NCBI RefSeq assembly: GCF_037038585.1 | Contig: NC_092525.1 | Coordinates: 19,612,867 to 19,676,866 of the forward strand | Direction: 5' to 3' | DNA from: Patagioenas fasciata | Taxonomy: Eukaryota; Chordata; Aves; Columbiformes; Columbidae | DNA length: 64,000 nt | Shown here: positions 25,352 to 37,530 of the stretch, in pieces | Numbering within the stretch: the stretch's first letter is position 1 | How the letters are laid out: each line of letters opens with the position of its first letter | The notes under the pieces: generated by a model | Databases searched by the model: none | Seen by the model: only the letters and a program-made list of their open reading frames with translations | What the model was told of the DNA's origin: nothing | Position numbers and translations under genes: made by a program

Positions 25352-26719
25352 GGAAGCCTTGGCCACCGTCCTCACAGGGAAAATCCTTTGTTACGAATCC
25401 TGAAAACGAGACCTCAGCTGCTCCCCTGGGTTGGTGGGAACAACCACCCATCTCTGGGTAGCTGGGCATTTTGTTGGTTTCTTTCCAAGCAATTGCAAAA
25501 TAATTTCTTTTACAAGCAGACTTTGCACTTTGTATCACATGGGAAAAGTGATCAGCCTGCGATCTGCCAGGGCACTTTCAGGCTTGCAATAGTGCACTGT
25601 AAATCAGTGAGGGGCTTGGGCCTTTCCTGCTTTCATCATGAATGGCCACACTTCCCAGTGGCAGGAGAAGGAGCAACACTTTAGAGACTGCAGTGTTCAG
25701 GCTGTGGCTGTGAGTTGTGAAAGAGCACTACAAGCCTTTGCTTTAAAACATTCATGCAAGTACTCATTGCTAACTGGTCTTTGTTATCCTTGACTAGTAA
25801 TCCATTAAAAAAGTCACTCAAATACATCTTATTCTTGTGCATCTGTAAATCCTTACCAAAACTCTTTTGTCATGAGATCCTGTACAAAGTGAAAACCAAC
25901 ACACGCCATTTCCAGCACCGACTGTAGCCTTCAGCCCTGCCCCCATGTTTTTGGCAGGGGGCTGGAAGACCACCAGGCAGAGGCAGCCGCACAGCACCCG
26001 ACCCATGTCCCTGCAGCATTGCTCTCCAGTAGCAGAGAGGCTGGCACTGTAACAGCAAAGGCAATTCTTACAGAACTGATGAACATCACTGATCCTGACA
26101 GGACAATCAGCCTAGCACGGAAAACATCAAAGTCTATGGCTGGGTCAGGTGTGTCACAGCAACAACACTGTGACACCCACATGGAGCAAAGTGCTCTCCA
26201 CTCTGACAGAACCCTGAATAAATCATCTGCACTTGTAGCTATAAAAGTAATAAGTGTCATTAACAGCCATAAAATGGAAAAGGATTAAGACAATAGAACC
26301 TTTAAAAGCTTTCTATTGAAACCTGGTTTTGTTAATTTTAACATCCCATCAAACATAACAGCATGTAGCATGTTAGTTAACTGCTATTTAAACAGGGACA
26401 ATATACTTCTTAGGTTATGTTTTCCTGAATCCTACAGAAAACCTATCTTTCTTATACTCTCGGAAAACACCAAGAAAGACAGAGACCTTACTAGTGAAAT
26501 AGTTTAACTGAGAAGTGTCAGTCAATATTAGGGCTTCAAATAAACACAGTTTTATAATCCCCTAAACATATCATGGTGACAAAATTAGATTAAGTATCAG
26601 ATACTTAGAGTATACAGTATTAGAAACAGTTTCCTCATGATCATCATTTACAAGTCTCTCAGTCAAACAGCTGTAAAAAACAAAGCAGTGATTAATCTAC
26701 TAGTCCAGGAGGTGTTGTC
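25352..26719 (+). other. 3' flank of gene D
   Basis: Homologous to the flanks after B, E, F and G, but the 1.3-kb section that holds the HOOK1-like VTALQDE exon in those copies is missing. The break is near 26252, where 'gtagctataaaag' is followed directly by 'taataagtgtcattaacagc'. AATAAA at 26217-26222 is the nearest canonical poly(A) signal for gene D. Confidence 0.55.
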
Positions 26720-26766
26720 CTTGTGGGTTCATGTGTGGAAGGACCCATTATTTCCTTGTTCATGAG
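26720..26766 (-). pseudogene. HOOK1: HOOK1-like exon remnant (LMNKEI)
   Basis: On the minus strand, after a CTGTAG acceptor, the frame reads LMNKEIMGPS. Hook proteins have LMSKE directly after the TAIQE sequence, which is what the exon at 27484-27551 ends with. The frame then meets a stop. The right border is set by the acceptor; the left border is a guess. Confidence 0.4.
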
Positions 26767-27483
26767 CTACAGAAAGAAGCCACCAGAAAAGGAGGTTTAT
26801 TTAGATATTAAATATCTGTAAATTCACAGTCTACTGAGCACCAGTTGTATTTAACACCATGGCCTTGCATCCATTCAATATATCAAAATATATTATTTAT
26901 AATAATGAAACAACAGCTCATGGTTGCTGAAGTATTTAAACAAATCTAGAATAAGATGATGGTATTTTTGGCCCACTCCTCTTCACGTTAACCACATTAA
27001 CAGTAATATCTTATTGCATGAATCTCCTCTCTATTGAAGCAATTGCTACCCCCTAGTCAGTTCAAAATAGAGTGAGCCAAAGAACAGGACTTCACTTACT
27101 TAATTCAATAGCTAACCCACTTTGTGTCACCTTAACTGCCATTAAGCACATGATGGGAACATTATCCTGTCTCCAATACAAAGATGTACACAGTAAGTTT
27201 GTCAACAACTAAAGGCTTCACTTCTTGCTCAGGAATTACAGTTTTATTTCTAGACCTTCTACAGAAAGAAGGTTTGTTTAGTCAACAAACAAGAGGCTTA
27301 TGGATTCATCTCTCCCAACAGGACATTTATAGCATTAAAGACAATGTAGTCAATTGAAATCTACGCTTTAAAGCCAACTACCAGTTCCACTGTTACTTTG
27401 TGTGGATGAAGCAGTTCACAAAGACCGATAAATGGGTATTTGCATTCTCAACTGACAGCATGAGGCTGTGAATTATTACTCAC

Positions 27484-27551
27484 CTCTCGAATAGCAGTCA
27501 GGAAAACATATTGAGCAGAGTCTTCAAGGGTCTTGATCTTCTCTATGTGTT
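27484..27551 (-). pseudogene. HOOK1: HOOK1-like exon remnant (KTLEDSAQYV...TAIRE)
   Basis: The minus strand has a TTTTTCACAG acceptor, 68 exon bases and a GAG|GTGAGT donor. The product EHIEKIKTLEDSAQYVFLTA, then IRE, resembles the Hook-family stretch TLEESVQHVVMTAIQE. With the LMNKEI piece to its left it keeps HOOK1 exon order and strand. It is isolated and shows non-conservative changes. Confidence 0.55.
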
Positions 27552-28017
27552 CTGTGAAAAAGAATTTGTAGTGACTCCTGACAAAGTTCATCTTAATGGC
27601 CTGAATAGCACAACATACCACTTGCACAAAGATCCAGAAGAAACTGTTCCTACAAAGCTGCTTGAAAACACGTAGTGCTCTTTTTATACAGAGCACTACC
27701 ATGAATCAACCAGGCGTAGACAACACAGATGTCTTTAACTCATCTGTTAGAGGGCTTCATACATGGCAGCCAGATGTCACACACTGAGCCTCTCTTGAGC
27801 CAGCAAAGACCCTGCCCAATGTTTGTCTCCAGCCCTCAGTGCGAATGTGTGTTTGGGAAAGGGGCACTCAATCCACTGCAGCCAAAGACCTTTCCCATAC
27901 TTGGAATCCCAGAATTTTCTCTGATTGAGTCCACATTTAAACTAAAATAGACAGCATTAAAAAAAATATGCAAAACACCTATCAATTAATTAGTGCAATG
28001 AAGTTGCGCACTTTAGT

Positions 28018-28410
28018 AAGAGTTCCGTAAGATTGTTGTGGCAAACCCACAAGTTTTGAAAGTCAATGAACTGTGGTTTAATTAACTGACCACTTATGCA
28101 AGAGAAAGCAAAACTAGTGCATTAAAAGTTGTTGGGCCAGACCACAAATATGAAGAATTAATTAATTCTGCTGACATAAAGAAATGAAATGCTTCCAAAT
28201 TCAGTTGCTCCCCAAGCCTTCAAAAAGCTCCTTGGAGGCCTGAAGAAGTTCTACTTCTGGGCTGGCCAGAGAGCCCCAGTCCTGGCAATACAGAAGGGCT
28301 CAGCACCTGCTATCACAACTAATCCCAGGTGAGACCAGGAAGCCAGAAGATCGTCTGGCGAGTTTTTCTATATCATACCCTTTAAAAAACTCTCATCAAG
28401 CACCATAGTC
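28018..28410 (+). repeat. Repeat U, first copy before E
   Basis: Near-identical to 18290-18690 before gene D. Confidence 0.5.
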
Positions 28411-29147
28411 CATAACTCCTTGCAGGATCTTCTTCAGATTACTGGACTAATTTTTGCACATGAAAGATGAGGTTATAGGTTTTATTAAATTCTTAATTTT
28501 GCTGAAATAAAATAATAATCTATAATAATATGTTCACATAGCAGCTCTATCAGAGGAGCTTGTAATGACAGGGGAAGAGAAATATCACAAGAGAAAATCC
28601 TCATGCAGCAATGCTGGAAGGCACTTAAACCATCAACAGACAGTTCAAGTTCCTTTAAGAGAACCTAAGAAGTCTGAGCTTAATTCTATAGGTTTTGGAC
28701 TGCAAGATATTCTCAGGACAGACAATATCCAACCCCACATACTTCTACTAACTCTAGTTTAGAATACCTTTATTCTCCAGTTGTCACCAACATCATCCTT
28801 AATGAGATTTAGCCAAGATGCATCAAACCAAGCAACATCTCTGAAACAAAATTAAATGGTTAAACATCAACAAACACACAAATAAATGAAGATACCAGAG
28901 TCCCAGCATTAAATCATCAGCTGTTTGACTACAGTATCTAATGACACACAAACTCCTGGAGACCAGAAGTTATACCTATGTCACAGGAAATTTCTATCCT
29001 GACAGCTGAATTAAGACACTGCCTTCCGGGGCAGGAAAGATTTTTGTACATGCTTGAGCTTGCTACAGCGAGGAACACAAGGATGTGAAGGCCTTTGTCA
29101 TTTGCTGACATGCTGAATGTTTATACCTGTTTACAGAAATGGAGTTA

Positions 29148-29440
29148 CGCCCTTTAGGAAGAGTACCATACATTGTTCTGGCAAAACCCTGGAGGTCAAA
29201 AGTCAATTAACTGGTGGTTTAGTTACCTGGCCGATTACACAAGTAAACGTACCAAGTTAAGAGTTCTTGGGCAAGTCCTCAAATATGATAGAACTAATTA
29301 ATACTACCAACTTAATTAAAAAAAGGAATTAAAATGCTTCCAAATTCAGTTGCTCCCCAAGCCTTCAAGAGGCTCCTCATAAGCCTAAGAAGTTCTGCTT
29401 CTGGGCTGGCCAGAGACCCTCGGTCTTGCCAACATGAAAT
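29148..29440 (+). repeat. Repeat U, second copy before E
   Basis: Near-identical to 19420-19720 before gene D. The 28411-29147 interval holds no recognisable gene. Confidence 0.5.
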
Positions 29441-29648
29441 GGCAGTTGTCAGCAAATGGCAAAATTCTACTTTATTTTTTTTTTTAATGCAAAATTCATC
29501 ACCCCTTAGTGGCTGCTGTACTCAGCCTGCATGAGAAACAGCAAAGAATAATCATTGCTACGTCCAGGAGGATAAAACCTAGACCAGGGCTGCTGAATCC
29601 GTTGTGTGGTGTAGAAAAGGCAGGAGCAGGTTGCTCTGCGTGCACTTG

Positions 29649-29735
29649 TCTGCACAGACCAGGAAATGACGGTGCTTGGAAACAGCTGCAGACCCTGGAC
29701 GGCTGTTTACTTCCTCCCTACATGAACCGGATGCA
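29649..29735 (+). promoter_or_regulatory. Conserved upstream block of gene E with forkhead motif
   Basis: TGTTTACTT at 29704-29712, 702 bases before the ATG. The E-box that precedes the block in C, D, F and H reads CACTTG here, so the perfect CACGTG is absent. Confidence 0.5.
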
Positions 29736-30405
29736 CCGAAACTGAAAGTCTTGAGTCAGATGGGTTGCGAAAAGTTTGTGCAACATTCTCTCTGATGTCT
29801 CTGCTGACCTTGGACTTGTTTAATGACCATTTGACCTAGCGAACAAAGTTTTTCAAACAAGGAAAGTGAGAGGCACTTGGAGCAGCTGGACCTCCCAGGC
29901 ACAGAAGAAGGCAGCGCTGGGACACGGGCGGTGAGAGAAACACAGGGAGGAGGGAGATGGGGGCCTCTGATGAGCCATGGGCTCATGGGAACGGCACAGC
30001 AAGGCTGCCAGAAGGTTTTAATCCCGGCCCCAAAAAGCTCCTTTTTGTCCTTTACACAAGGACGTGATTCCCTGGGGTTTTCTAAAGCAGCGGTGGGAGG
30101 TGGAAACAAGAGTGTGAGATTTCTTGTTGTGTGTTTTTTTTAAAGAGATCAGAGGAAAGGCTTGAGTTTTATCTGGAAGAGGTTTAATCAAACTGTCCTT
30201 ACTCCAATCTGGCAAAACAGGATTCTGGACGCAGATTCCAGATCAGGTCAGCAAAAGCCACTCCATGCTGTCCTGTGTCTGTGCCCACAGCTGTGCCAGC
30301 GCGTTGCACATCTGCCACTGGCCCTGGGGTTCTGTGGTGTCTCACGATCTCAACCTGCCCTGACCTGCCACAGGACACGTCCCTGCAGAGCCCCACCACC
30401 CAACC

Positions 30406-33400
30406 ATGCTGCGTTTCCTCTGGGAGAGCATCTCCATCCAGGTGCTCCTCGTCTTCCTTGTTGTGTTCCTGCTCGTTGCCGACTACATGAAGCACAGAAA
30501 GCCTAAGGGCTTCCCTCCACAACCTTTCTATCTCCCCATCGTGGGGCACATGTACCTGATGAACTTCAGCAATCCCATGATGGCAATGCAGAAGGTAACA
30601 GGGTGGTGGGTACTGTAGGGAAGGGGAGGGAAGGGGTTGTTTCTCTGCCACCTTTGGAGTGTGGGAAGGGGGGTAACCCGAACCCCATGGCCCAGGAGGA
30701 CTTGCAGGAGCTCACCCCAGGGCGAGCAGGAGGTTTGCCCTTAGTCAGCAGCAACGCGGATGAAGTTTGCCCAGGCATGAAGAAGGGGACAATTGTGGAG
30801 CAATCCTTTGGGCAAAGGGCAAGCCCTGACACCACGGGTGCTGTCACAGTTGTAGGAGCTCCATAGGTCTCACTGTGCACTGGAAGGGTATTTGGGAAGG
30901 GAGTGAAACAAAAGCTGGAAAAACACAGGACTGAAAAATCAAACTGGCAGAGCTTTGTGTGATTTATGGCAAATAATCTTCAGCTCCTCATCTGTGATTT
31001 GGGAAAAGAGGAAAGGAAAAAAGACCACACAGACAAGCAGACACTTGCGCAAACACCCTGTCTCCCCTCCTGCTCTCAGCTTCCCTTATTTTCACTTGTG
31101 TGTCCTGCCAGGCCATCCCTGTCATGACAGACACACTGATTGCAAATGCAACTCGTGTTTTTTTTCTCATCCTCCCAGCTTATTGAAAAATATGGTGACA
31201 TCTTCGGCGTGGACATGGGCACTGAATCATTTGTGATCATTAATGGGCTGCGGATGCTTAGGGAAGTTCTTGTAAACCAAGGGGAAAATTTCCTCGATCG
31301 CCCTGAAATGCATCTTAGTCAGGAGATCTTCAGCAACAGGGGTGAGTTCTCCCTCAGGACACAGATCTCAGCCATAAAATCAAAGCGCTGACCCTGCAGA
31401 GGTCCAGCACAGCTGGACATAAGGCAGAGCCCTAGAGCATTTTCCCCCCTCAATGGAGGGATCTGCCTTGGCTCACAGTGTTGTGTCTGTGGCAGGGCTG
31501 CTGTCTTCCAACGGGCACTTGTGGAAGCAGCAGAGGAGGTTCACCTTGTCCACCCTCCGAAACTTTGGCTTGGGGAAGAGGAGTCTGGAGGAGCGCATCC
31601 AGGAGGAGTGCCGGTACCTCGTGGATGCGTTTGGGGAGGAGCAGGGTAAGTGCCATGTCCCCTCATAAGCTGTGATGAAGGCAGAAACCAGTACGGTATG
31701 TTACAATTTCACTCATGAGTCACTGCATGCTGAAAAATGCCTCACCTTGAAAAAGATGCTAGCACCCTGCCAGCACCCCAGCTCCCTTTTACAGGTGATT
31801 TTCCCTTAGACTGAGAAGAGAAGGCATCTGGGTAACCCCCAAACCATCATTCATAGCCCACCTTCAGCCTGCTGCTCTCTTGGAGATCTCCAGAACATCC
31901 CGTGTGTGTAGGCACCAATGTTTCCCATGAAGTCATGTGATGTCTGCTCTTCTGCAGACCTGGCTTTCCAACCTAAACAAACTTCTCCACAGTCTGACTG
32001 AAATGGGACAAAGGGTGGGATGTTTGCTGCACAATGGGGCTGTCCAGCCAAGCTTGGCCAGATCCTGGGGTGGTGAGGAGTCCTGGGAACACAGTGACAC
32101 AGGAGGGTGCCCATCAGGGGCCACTCATTTCGCTTCTATTTGTTGACTAGATGATATATAACAACTGTGTTTTCTTGTTCTTTTCTGGTAAGACTCAAAG
32201 AAAATTTATCATTCCCTTTGCATTCTGCAGGGGATCCTTTTGACCCTCACTTTAAAATCAATAACGCCGTTTCAAACATCATCTGCTCCATCACCTTTGG
32301 CAATCGCTTTGAATACCATGATGAGGACTTCCAAAAATTGCTGCAGCTGATAGATGAAACCCTTACCCTTAACGGGGCCATCATGAGCCAGGTACAGACT
32401 CCTGCCACCAACATGGGCAGTGTGCACTTTTGCAGTGCTATAGTTTCTCCTGCACAGTCAACCTCAATATCTCTAGCGTTTTCAGCAGCAAAATTTATTG
32501 CCATTCACTATTACCATAATTTATTTCTGCCTTTTTTCCAGCTGTTCAATGTTCATGCCACTCTCTCACACAACACCACCTTGCCTACCCATAAACTGCC
32601 AGCCTGCCTGCTGTAATGACAGGTAGTGCATGAATCTCTTTGGAGTGACAGGAATACCAATCGCTTCTCAACCTCTACCAGAGATCAGCTATTTCCACCA
32701 ACTCCAGCAATTCACTCAGCTAGGCCCTGTAGGCTCCTCAGGTTTTGATATCAGAAGGTCTGTTTCCATCCTCTATTCAATTTGCCTCTCTCCTGTTCTC
32801 TCCAAAGCTGTACAATGCTTTCCCATCCATAATAAAGTTCTTCCCTGGAGCCCACCAATCCATTTTTAGAAACTCAAGATTACTGAAAAGTTTTGTGAAA
32901 GAGAGGATTGACAAACACAAGGAGGACTGGAACCCCTCGGAGAGCCGGGACTTCATCGACTGCTACCTGCAGGAGATAGCCAAGGTCAGCACCGCAGAGC
33001 AAAGCCCTCTGCAGCGGAGCTTAGAAATCCAGAGGGATGAGAAATGAGCCCAAATTCTCCATCTGAGTTGCTTCTGTGGCCAGTTATGGGCTTAGGATGA
33101 ACATCAGGTTCAGGGCACCCATCTAGAGGATGGAGGTGCAGGGGGCCAGCAGTTTCTGCCAAAATGCTTGGGGTTGACTTGGACTAAGCCTGGTGTCAGG
33201 GCAGCCCTCACTGTTCGTGCATCACTAATACATCTTTTTGTGAAGGACAACGGCAATGGCATCTTCCAGGAGGAAAACCTCATGGCATGTGCAGTCGACT
33301 TGCTGTTAGCCGGGACTGAGACCACTTCAACAACTATCCGCTGGGCATTGCTGTATATGGCCATGTATCCAGAAATTCAAGGTACAATCATTAAATTATC

Positions 33401-35196
33401 AGCACTTTTTAATTATTTTAGCCCTTGCAGCTTTGTAAGACCCTTTTTTTCATGACAGATAAATGGTTCATCTCCCTGTATTCACACAAAAAATCAGTGC
33501 AAACTGTGTCAGATTTCCCATGTCAGTCTCACATCAATCACCCCACGTTGTTCCAAGGTGGTTTTGATTAGTTTTGGTTTTTTCACTTGTACCTTGTCTG
33601 ATCCCTGCTCTTTTCCACCAGCCCGCGTGCAAGCAGAGATCGACACGGTCATCGGGCAGGGGCGGCAGCCAGCCCTGGATGACAGGAGCAACATGCCCTA
33701 CACCAGCGCCGTCATCCACGAAGTGCAGAGGAAAAGCAACATTGTCCCTTTCGGTGTGCCAAGAATGACAGTGAAGGACACAGTTGTGGATGGTTTCCGC
33801 ATACCAAAGGTAACCCCACTGCTGAGCAATGGGACTTTAGCAAGAGACTCCCCATTCCCCAGGTATGTTTCACTGGGCCAGGTCCATCCTGTGCAGACAC
33901 GAGTAGAGACAGAGTCACTCAGCCCTGGCCACCGTTTTTACCATCCAAACAATGTTCTCCAGCACACTGAGTGGTGCAGAGTGCTGGGGGTGACACCCCC
34001 ACTGCACACACTGTTGAGGTACAGATGCCATCTCACAGCTTTTACAGAAACTTGGGCCCAAGACGAGAGCAGATAAAAGTGATGCTGAAGAAGCAAAAAC
34101 GAGGGTCTATCATCACTGAGTCTCCGGACAAGAATTAGCAGAATTTGACTACAGATGTTCCTAACCGAGGGGAGACTTGGAAATACAAAGGCTCCTCCTG
34201 CTCTCAGTAATAAAGTGCAATTTATTTTTCTTTTTCTCCTCTTAGGGCACTACTGTGCTCACAAATTTAACCTCTGTGATGTTTGACCAGAACGAGTGGG
34301 AAACTCCTGATGCTTTTAACCCCGGGCATTTCCTGAAAGATGGTCAGTTCTGGAAAAGAGAGTCTTTTGTACCGTTTGCTATAGGTAAGATTTGTTGGAT
34401 TTTGATGCTTTGGTGCTGAGACAATGAGATGAGGAAAAGGCCAATGTTGGCTGCGCCCTGGGAGTTGCTGCTCAAGCAGTGCTCACACGGACAACCCATA
34501 AAAATGCCAGATACCCTAGAAACAGCTTCACTAAGCAGAGCATTGCCTTGTGCTCTTGCTCCCACATGGCCGAGGTCACTAGAGGCTTCACTGTTGTCAT
34601 CACAGGGGACCCAGACAACAGCTTCCCCAAGGACATTCCTTTTACCACCCCTCTTGCCCATACCACCATCATACACCTTCTCTGTCCCCTCTCTTTGGCA
34701 TAGCTCAAACCAACCACTTCTCCCAGCATGGGCACATCCAGACCGTGTGTGTCAGCACAGCTTATCTATGCAGGGGAGGATTCAGTGCCTGTACATACGG
34801 TTACACGCATGTGCCCTCTAAAGTCCTGTAACTGGGGATGCAGCCCATGCTGTAACGCTAATGCTGTTATTGGGGAGTTAACTTTAGATGCAAAACTCAT
34901 CCAGGAAAGGGGGTAACATGCCTGGACCATGGTGCTAAGGGAAGGCAGAGGCTGTTGTGGCAGCAAAGGAACTGGGCAACCAGCGCAGGCTGAGGAAGCC
35001 ATGGGTGACTGTCTCCGCAGGGAAGCGCTCCTGCCCGGGTGAGCTGCTGGCCCGCACCGAGCTCTTCCTCTTCTTCACGGCTTTGCTCCAGAAATTCACC
35101 TTCCAGGTGCCACCGGACACCACACTCGGCCTCCAGTTCAAGCTGGGCATCACGCTTACCCCAAAGCCCTACAAGATCTGTGCTGTGCCTCGGTAA
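30406..35196 (+). CDS. CYP2J2-like: Gene E: cytochrome P450 2J-like, complete
   Basis: Exons 30406-30594, 31179-31341, 31496-31645, 32231-32391, 32808-32984, 33246-33381, 33622-33809, 34246-34384, 35021-35196 (TAA): 492 aa. Hydrophobic anchor near residues 11-28, then KHRKPK and a PP hinge; W127/R131 of the C-helix; AGTETT at 302-307; E359-R362; [22 protein letters not shown] with haem ligand C439. Family role: microsomal monooxygenase (CYP2J enzymes epoxidise or hydroxylate fatty acids; an avian member, CYP2J19, is linked to red ketocarotenoids). I cannot assign a substrate. SRS residues differ from D and [39 protein letters not shown]. Exon 8 ends FVPFAIG, where the other intact copies have FSIG. 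AATAAA at 35570-35575. Gene G encodes the same protein. Confidence 0.94.
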
Positions 35197-36423
35197 GGAA
35201 GCCTTGGCCACCGTCCTCACAGGGAAAATCCTTTGTTAGGGATGCTGGAAATGAGCCCTCGGCTGCTCCCCTGGGTGGTGGTAACAACCACCTGGCTCCA
35301 GAGAGACACCGGACAGTTTGTTGGTTTCTTTTCAAGCAATTGCAAAATAAATTCTTTTACAACCAGACTTCTCACTCTGTATCACATGGGAAAAGTGATC
35401 AGCCTGGGATCTGCCAGGGCACTTTTAGTCTTGCGATAGGGCACTGTCAATGAGGGAGGAGCTTGGGCCGTTCGTACTTGACCTACTAATATGCCACGGT
35501 TTTAGATTCTCTTATCCCATTTAAAAAACAAAAAAAAAGTCACTCCAACACATTTCTATCATGTGTACCAATAAATCCTTACCAAAACGTTTTTGTCATG
35601 AAGTATTCTTCAAAGTGAATACCACCACAGGCCATTTCCAGCACTGGCTGTAGCCTTCAGCCCTGCCCTATGTTCCAGGAATGGAACAGGGGGCTGTGAG
35701 CCCACCGGGGTAGAGGCAGCTGCACAGCACCCGACCCATGTCCCTGCGGCATTGCTCTCCAGTAGCAGAGAGGCTGGCACTGTAACAGCAAAGGCAATTC
35801 CTACAGAACTGAATAAAATCACTGACCCTGACAGGACAAGAAAACTACCAGGGAAACCATTAAAGCCTGCGGCCGGGTCCTGGCATGTCACAGCAACAAC
35901 ACTGTGACACCCCCATGGAGCACAGTGCTCTGCACTCTGACAGACCCCTCAATAAATCATCTGTACTTGTAGCTGTAGAAGTTTTAGGTACTGCCCTTAG
36001 AACTTGCTAAATCCTCCCCATTTACCTGCCCGGCATCACCGAGTGCCTGGTGTGCCCAGGGGGCAGAGGGATGAGCTCCAGCAACACACAGTGCATGGCT
36101 GAGCCTGCTGCACTCAACAGCCTTGTGAAGAAAAGGGTCCCCGGGAAAATACCGGCAGCAGATTTCAATCATTTTAATCCATCACATGCAAGGTGAAACA
36201 GTCCCAGGATTCACAACCGATGGTTCACACCAGTAAATGCATCGATTCAGTAACAGTTGCACTGTGGGACCCCAGCAAGGTCCCTGAGCACAGGGAGCTG
36301 CAGCTCCCAGGAGTGGGACCGGGGCCGGCTGCAGGAACCCACGTCACAGCACACCCCCAATCAATTCTCAGGGTAGATTTGACATGGCAAGTGAGGGATT
36401 TCTGAAAGAAATCATTTCATACC
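35197..36423 (+). other. 3' flank of gene E
   Basis: Homologous to the flanks of B, F and G. AATAAA candidates at 35570-35575 and near 35951. No other gene was seen before the HOOK1-like exon. Confidence 0.5.
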
Positions 36424-36588
36424 TCAGATTTCTTCTTGCACTTGTTACAGCCGCAACTGTACATGAAAATACTTCTTCGTCACTGCAGCATCTGGATCAT
36501 CCAGAGAGTTATCTAGTTGCTCTGGCCTGTCCTTCATAATCTCAATTTCTGACACCAAGCTGTTTCTTTCATCCTGGAGGGCAGTCGC
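36424..36588 (-). pseudogene. HOOK1: HOOK1-like exon (VTALQDE type), decayed
   Basis: Same exon as at 14701-14861, with ALQDERNSLVSEIEIMKD and KKYFHVQLRL visible on the minus strand. An in-frame TAA interrupts the LEQLQEE end, and the GT donor base has changed. It cannot act as a normal HOOK1 exon. Confidence 0.7.
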
Positions 36589-36807
36589 CTGGTGCTGATA
36601 AAACAGCGTCAACATTGTCAGACCTGTCCATCTGGGAAGAACTGAAGCAAGACAGCTGTACATCACAAAATTTGTTTATGAAAAAGAGTGTCGAGAAATT
36701 TTAGAATGTGATTTCCATAAGCGTAGAGATCCTTTACTATATGACAGCTATGAAATGGCAAAGAAAAAGTCCCTGTACAAGGAGACAAATTTTTGTAACT
36801 GAAACTA

Positions 36808-37181
36808 TGTTGGAGAATGGCTTAAAAATAAGGGACAGTTGTACGAGCGGAGCCTATTCTGAAGGCCTTGGCATAAGAAGCAAAACTAGGCCACAGTGGG
36901 AACCACTGACTGTTTCAGTAAAATCAGCAAGGTCACTGAGACCTTGGCAGAATTTCACAAACAGCTTTCAAGAGCACTACAATGTAGAATAAACATAGCT
37001 AGCAGCTGCAAGTAGGAGGACCATGCAAATGTACTGTTAGAGCTTAAGCCAATTAGTAGGTGACAGGTATGCATAATTATCGTGAACTGTATAAGTATAT
37101 GCTATTCGGGCTAATAAATCGAACTATGCTTTATCACTCATATTGAGTTGACCTGCGTGTTCCTCCACCGCTCAAAAAACT
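36808..37181 (+). mobile_element. Solo LTR of an endogenous retrovirus (374 bp)
   Basis: A 374-bp insert flanked by the direct repeat aaacta (36802-36807 and 37182-37187), beginning TG and carrying AATAAA at 37113-37118 near its 3' end. The 6-base target duplication suggests a class II (ERVK-like) element; family inferred. The matching flank of gene B (15075-15100) is uninterrupted, which confirms an insertion. No internal retroviral region accompanies it, so it is a fossil left by LTR-LTR recombination. Confidence 0.75.
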
Positions 37182-37530
37182 AAACTATGATAAAGGTAGA
37201 AAACGTGATATGGAGAATAACTGGCGCTCACAGCTTAAGCAAATGAGAATACAACACTTCATTGAAACAGTAAGTGTCATTAACAGCCATAAAATGGGAA
37301 AGGATTAAGAGCATGGTACCTTTAAAGGTTTTCTAGTGAAAGCTGTTGTGTTAATTTTAATAACCTGTCAAACATAAGAGTGTGTAGCACATGTTAGTTA
37401 ACTGGCATGTAAACAGGGCAATATGCTTTTTGGGTTAATGTTTTCCTGAATCCTACAGAAAACCTACCTTTCTTATACTCTTGGAAATCATCAAGGAAGA
37501 CTCAGACCTTACAAGTGAATTTATTTACAA

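Larger units (their letters stand above)
27861..31178 (+). repeat. Near-identical 5' segment of E (copy 2 of D/E duplication)
   Basis: Partner of 18133-21464: upstream flank, exon 1 and intron 1. The left edge here is continuous with intergenic, HOOK1-like sequence, so this copy or its twin at 50489 has the ancestral context, and the C/D copy has the recombinant one. Confidence 0.75.
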
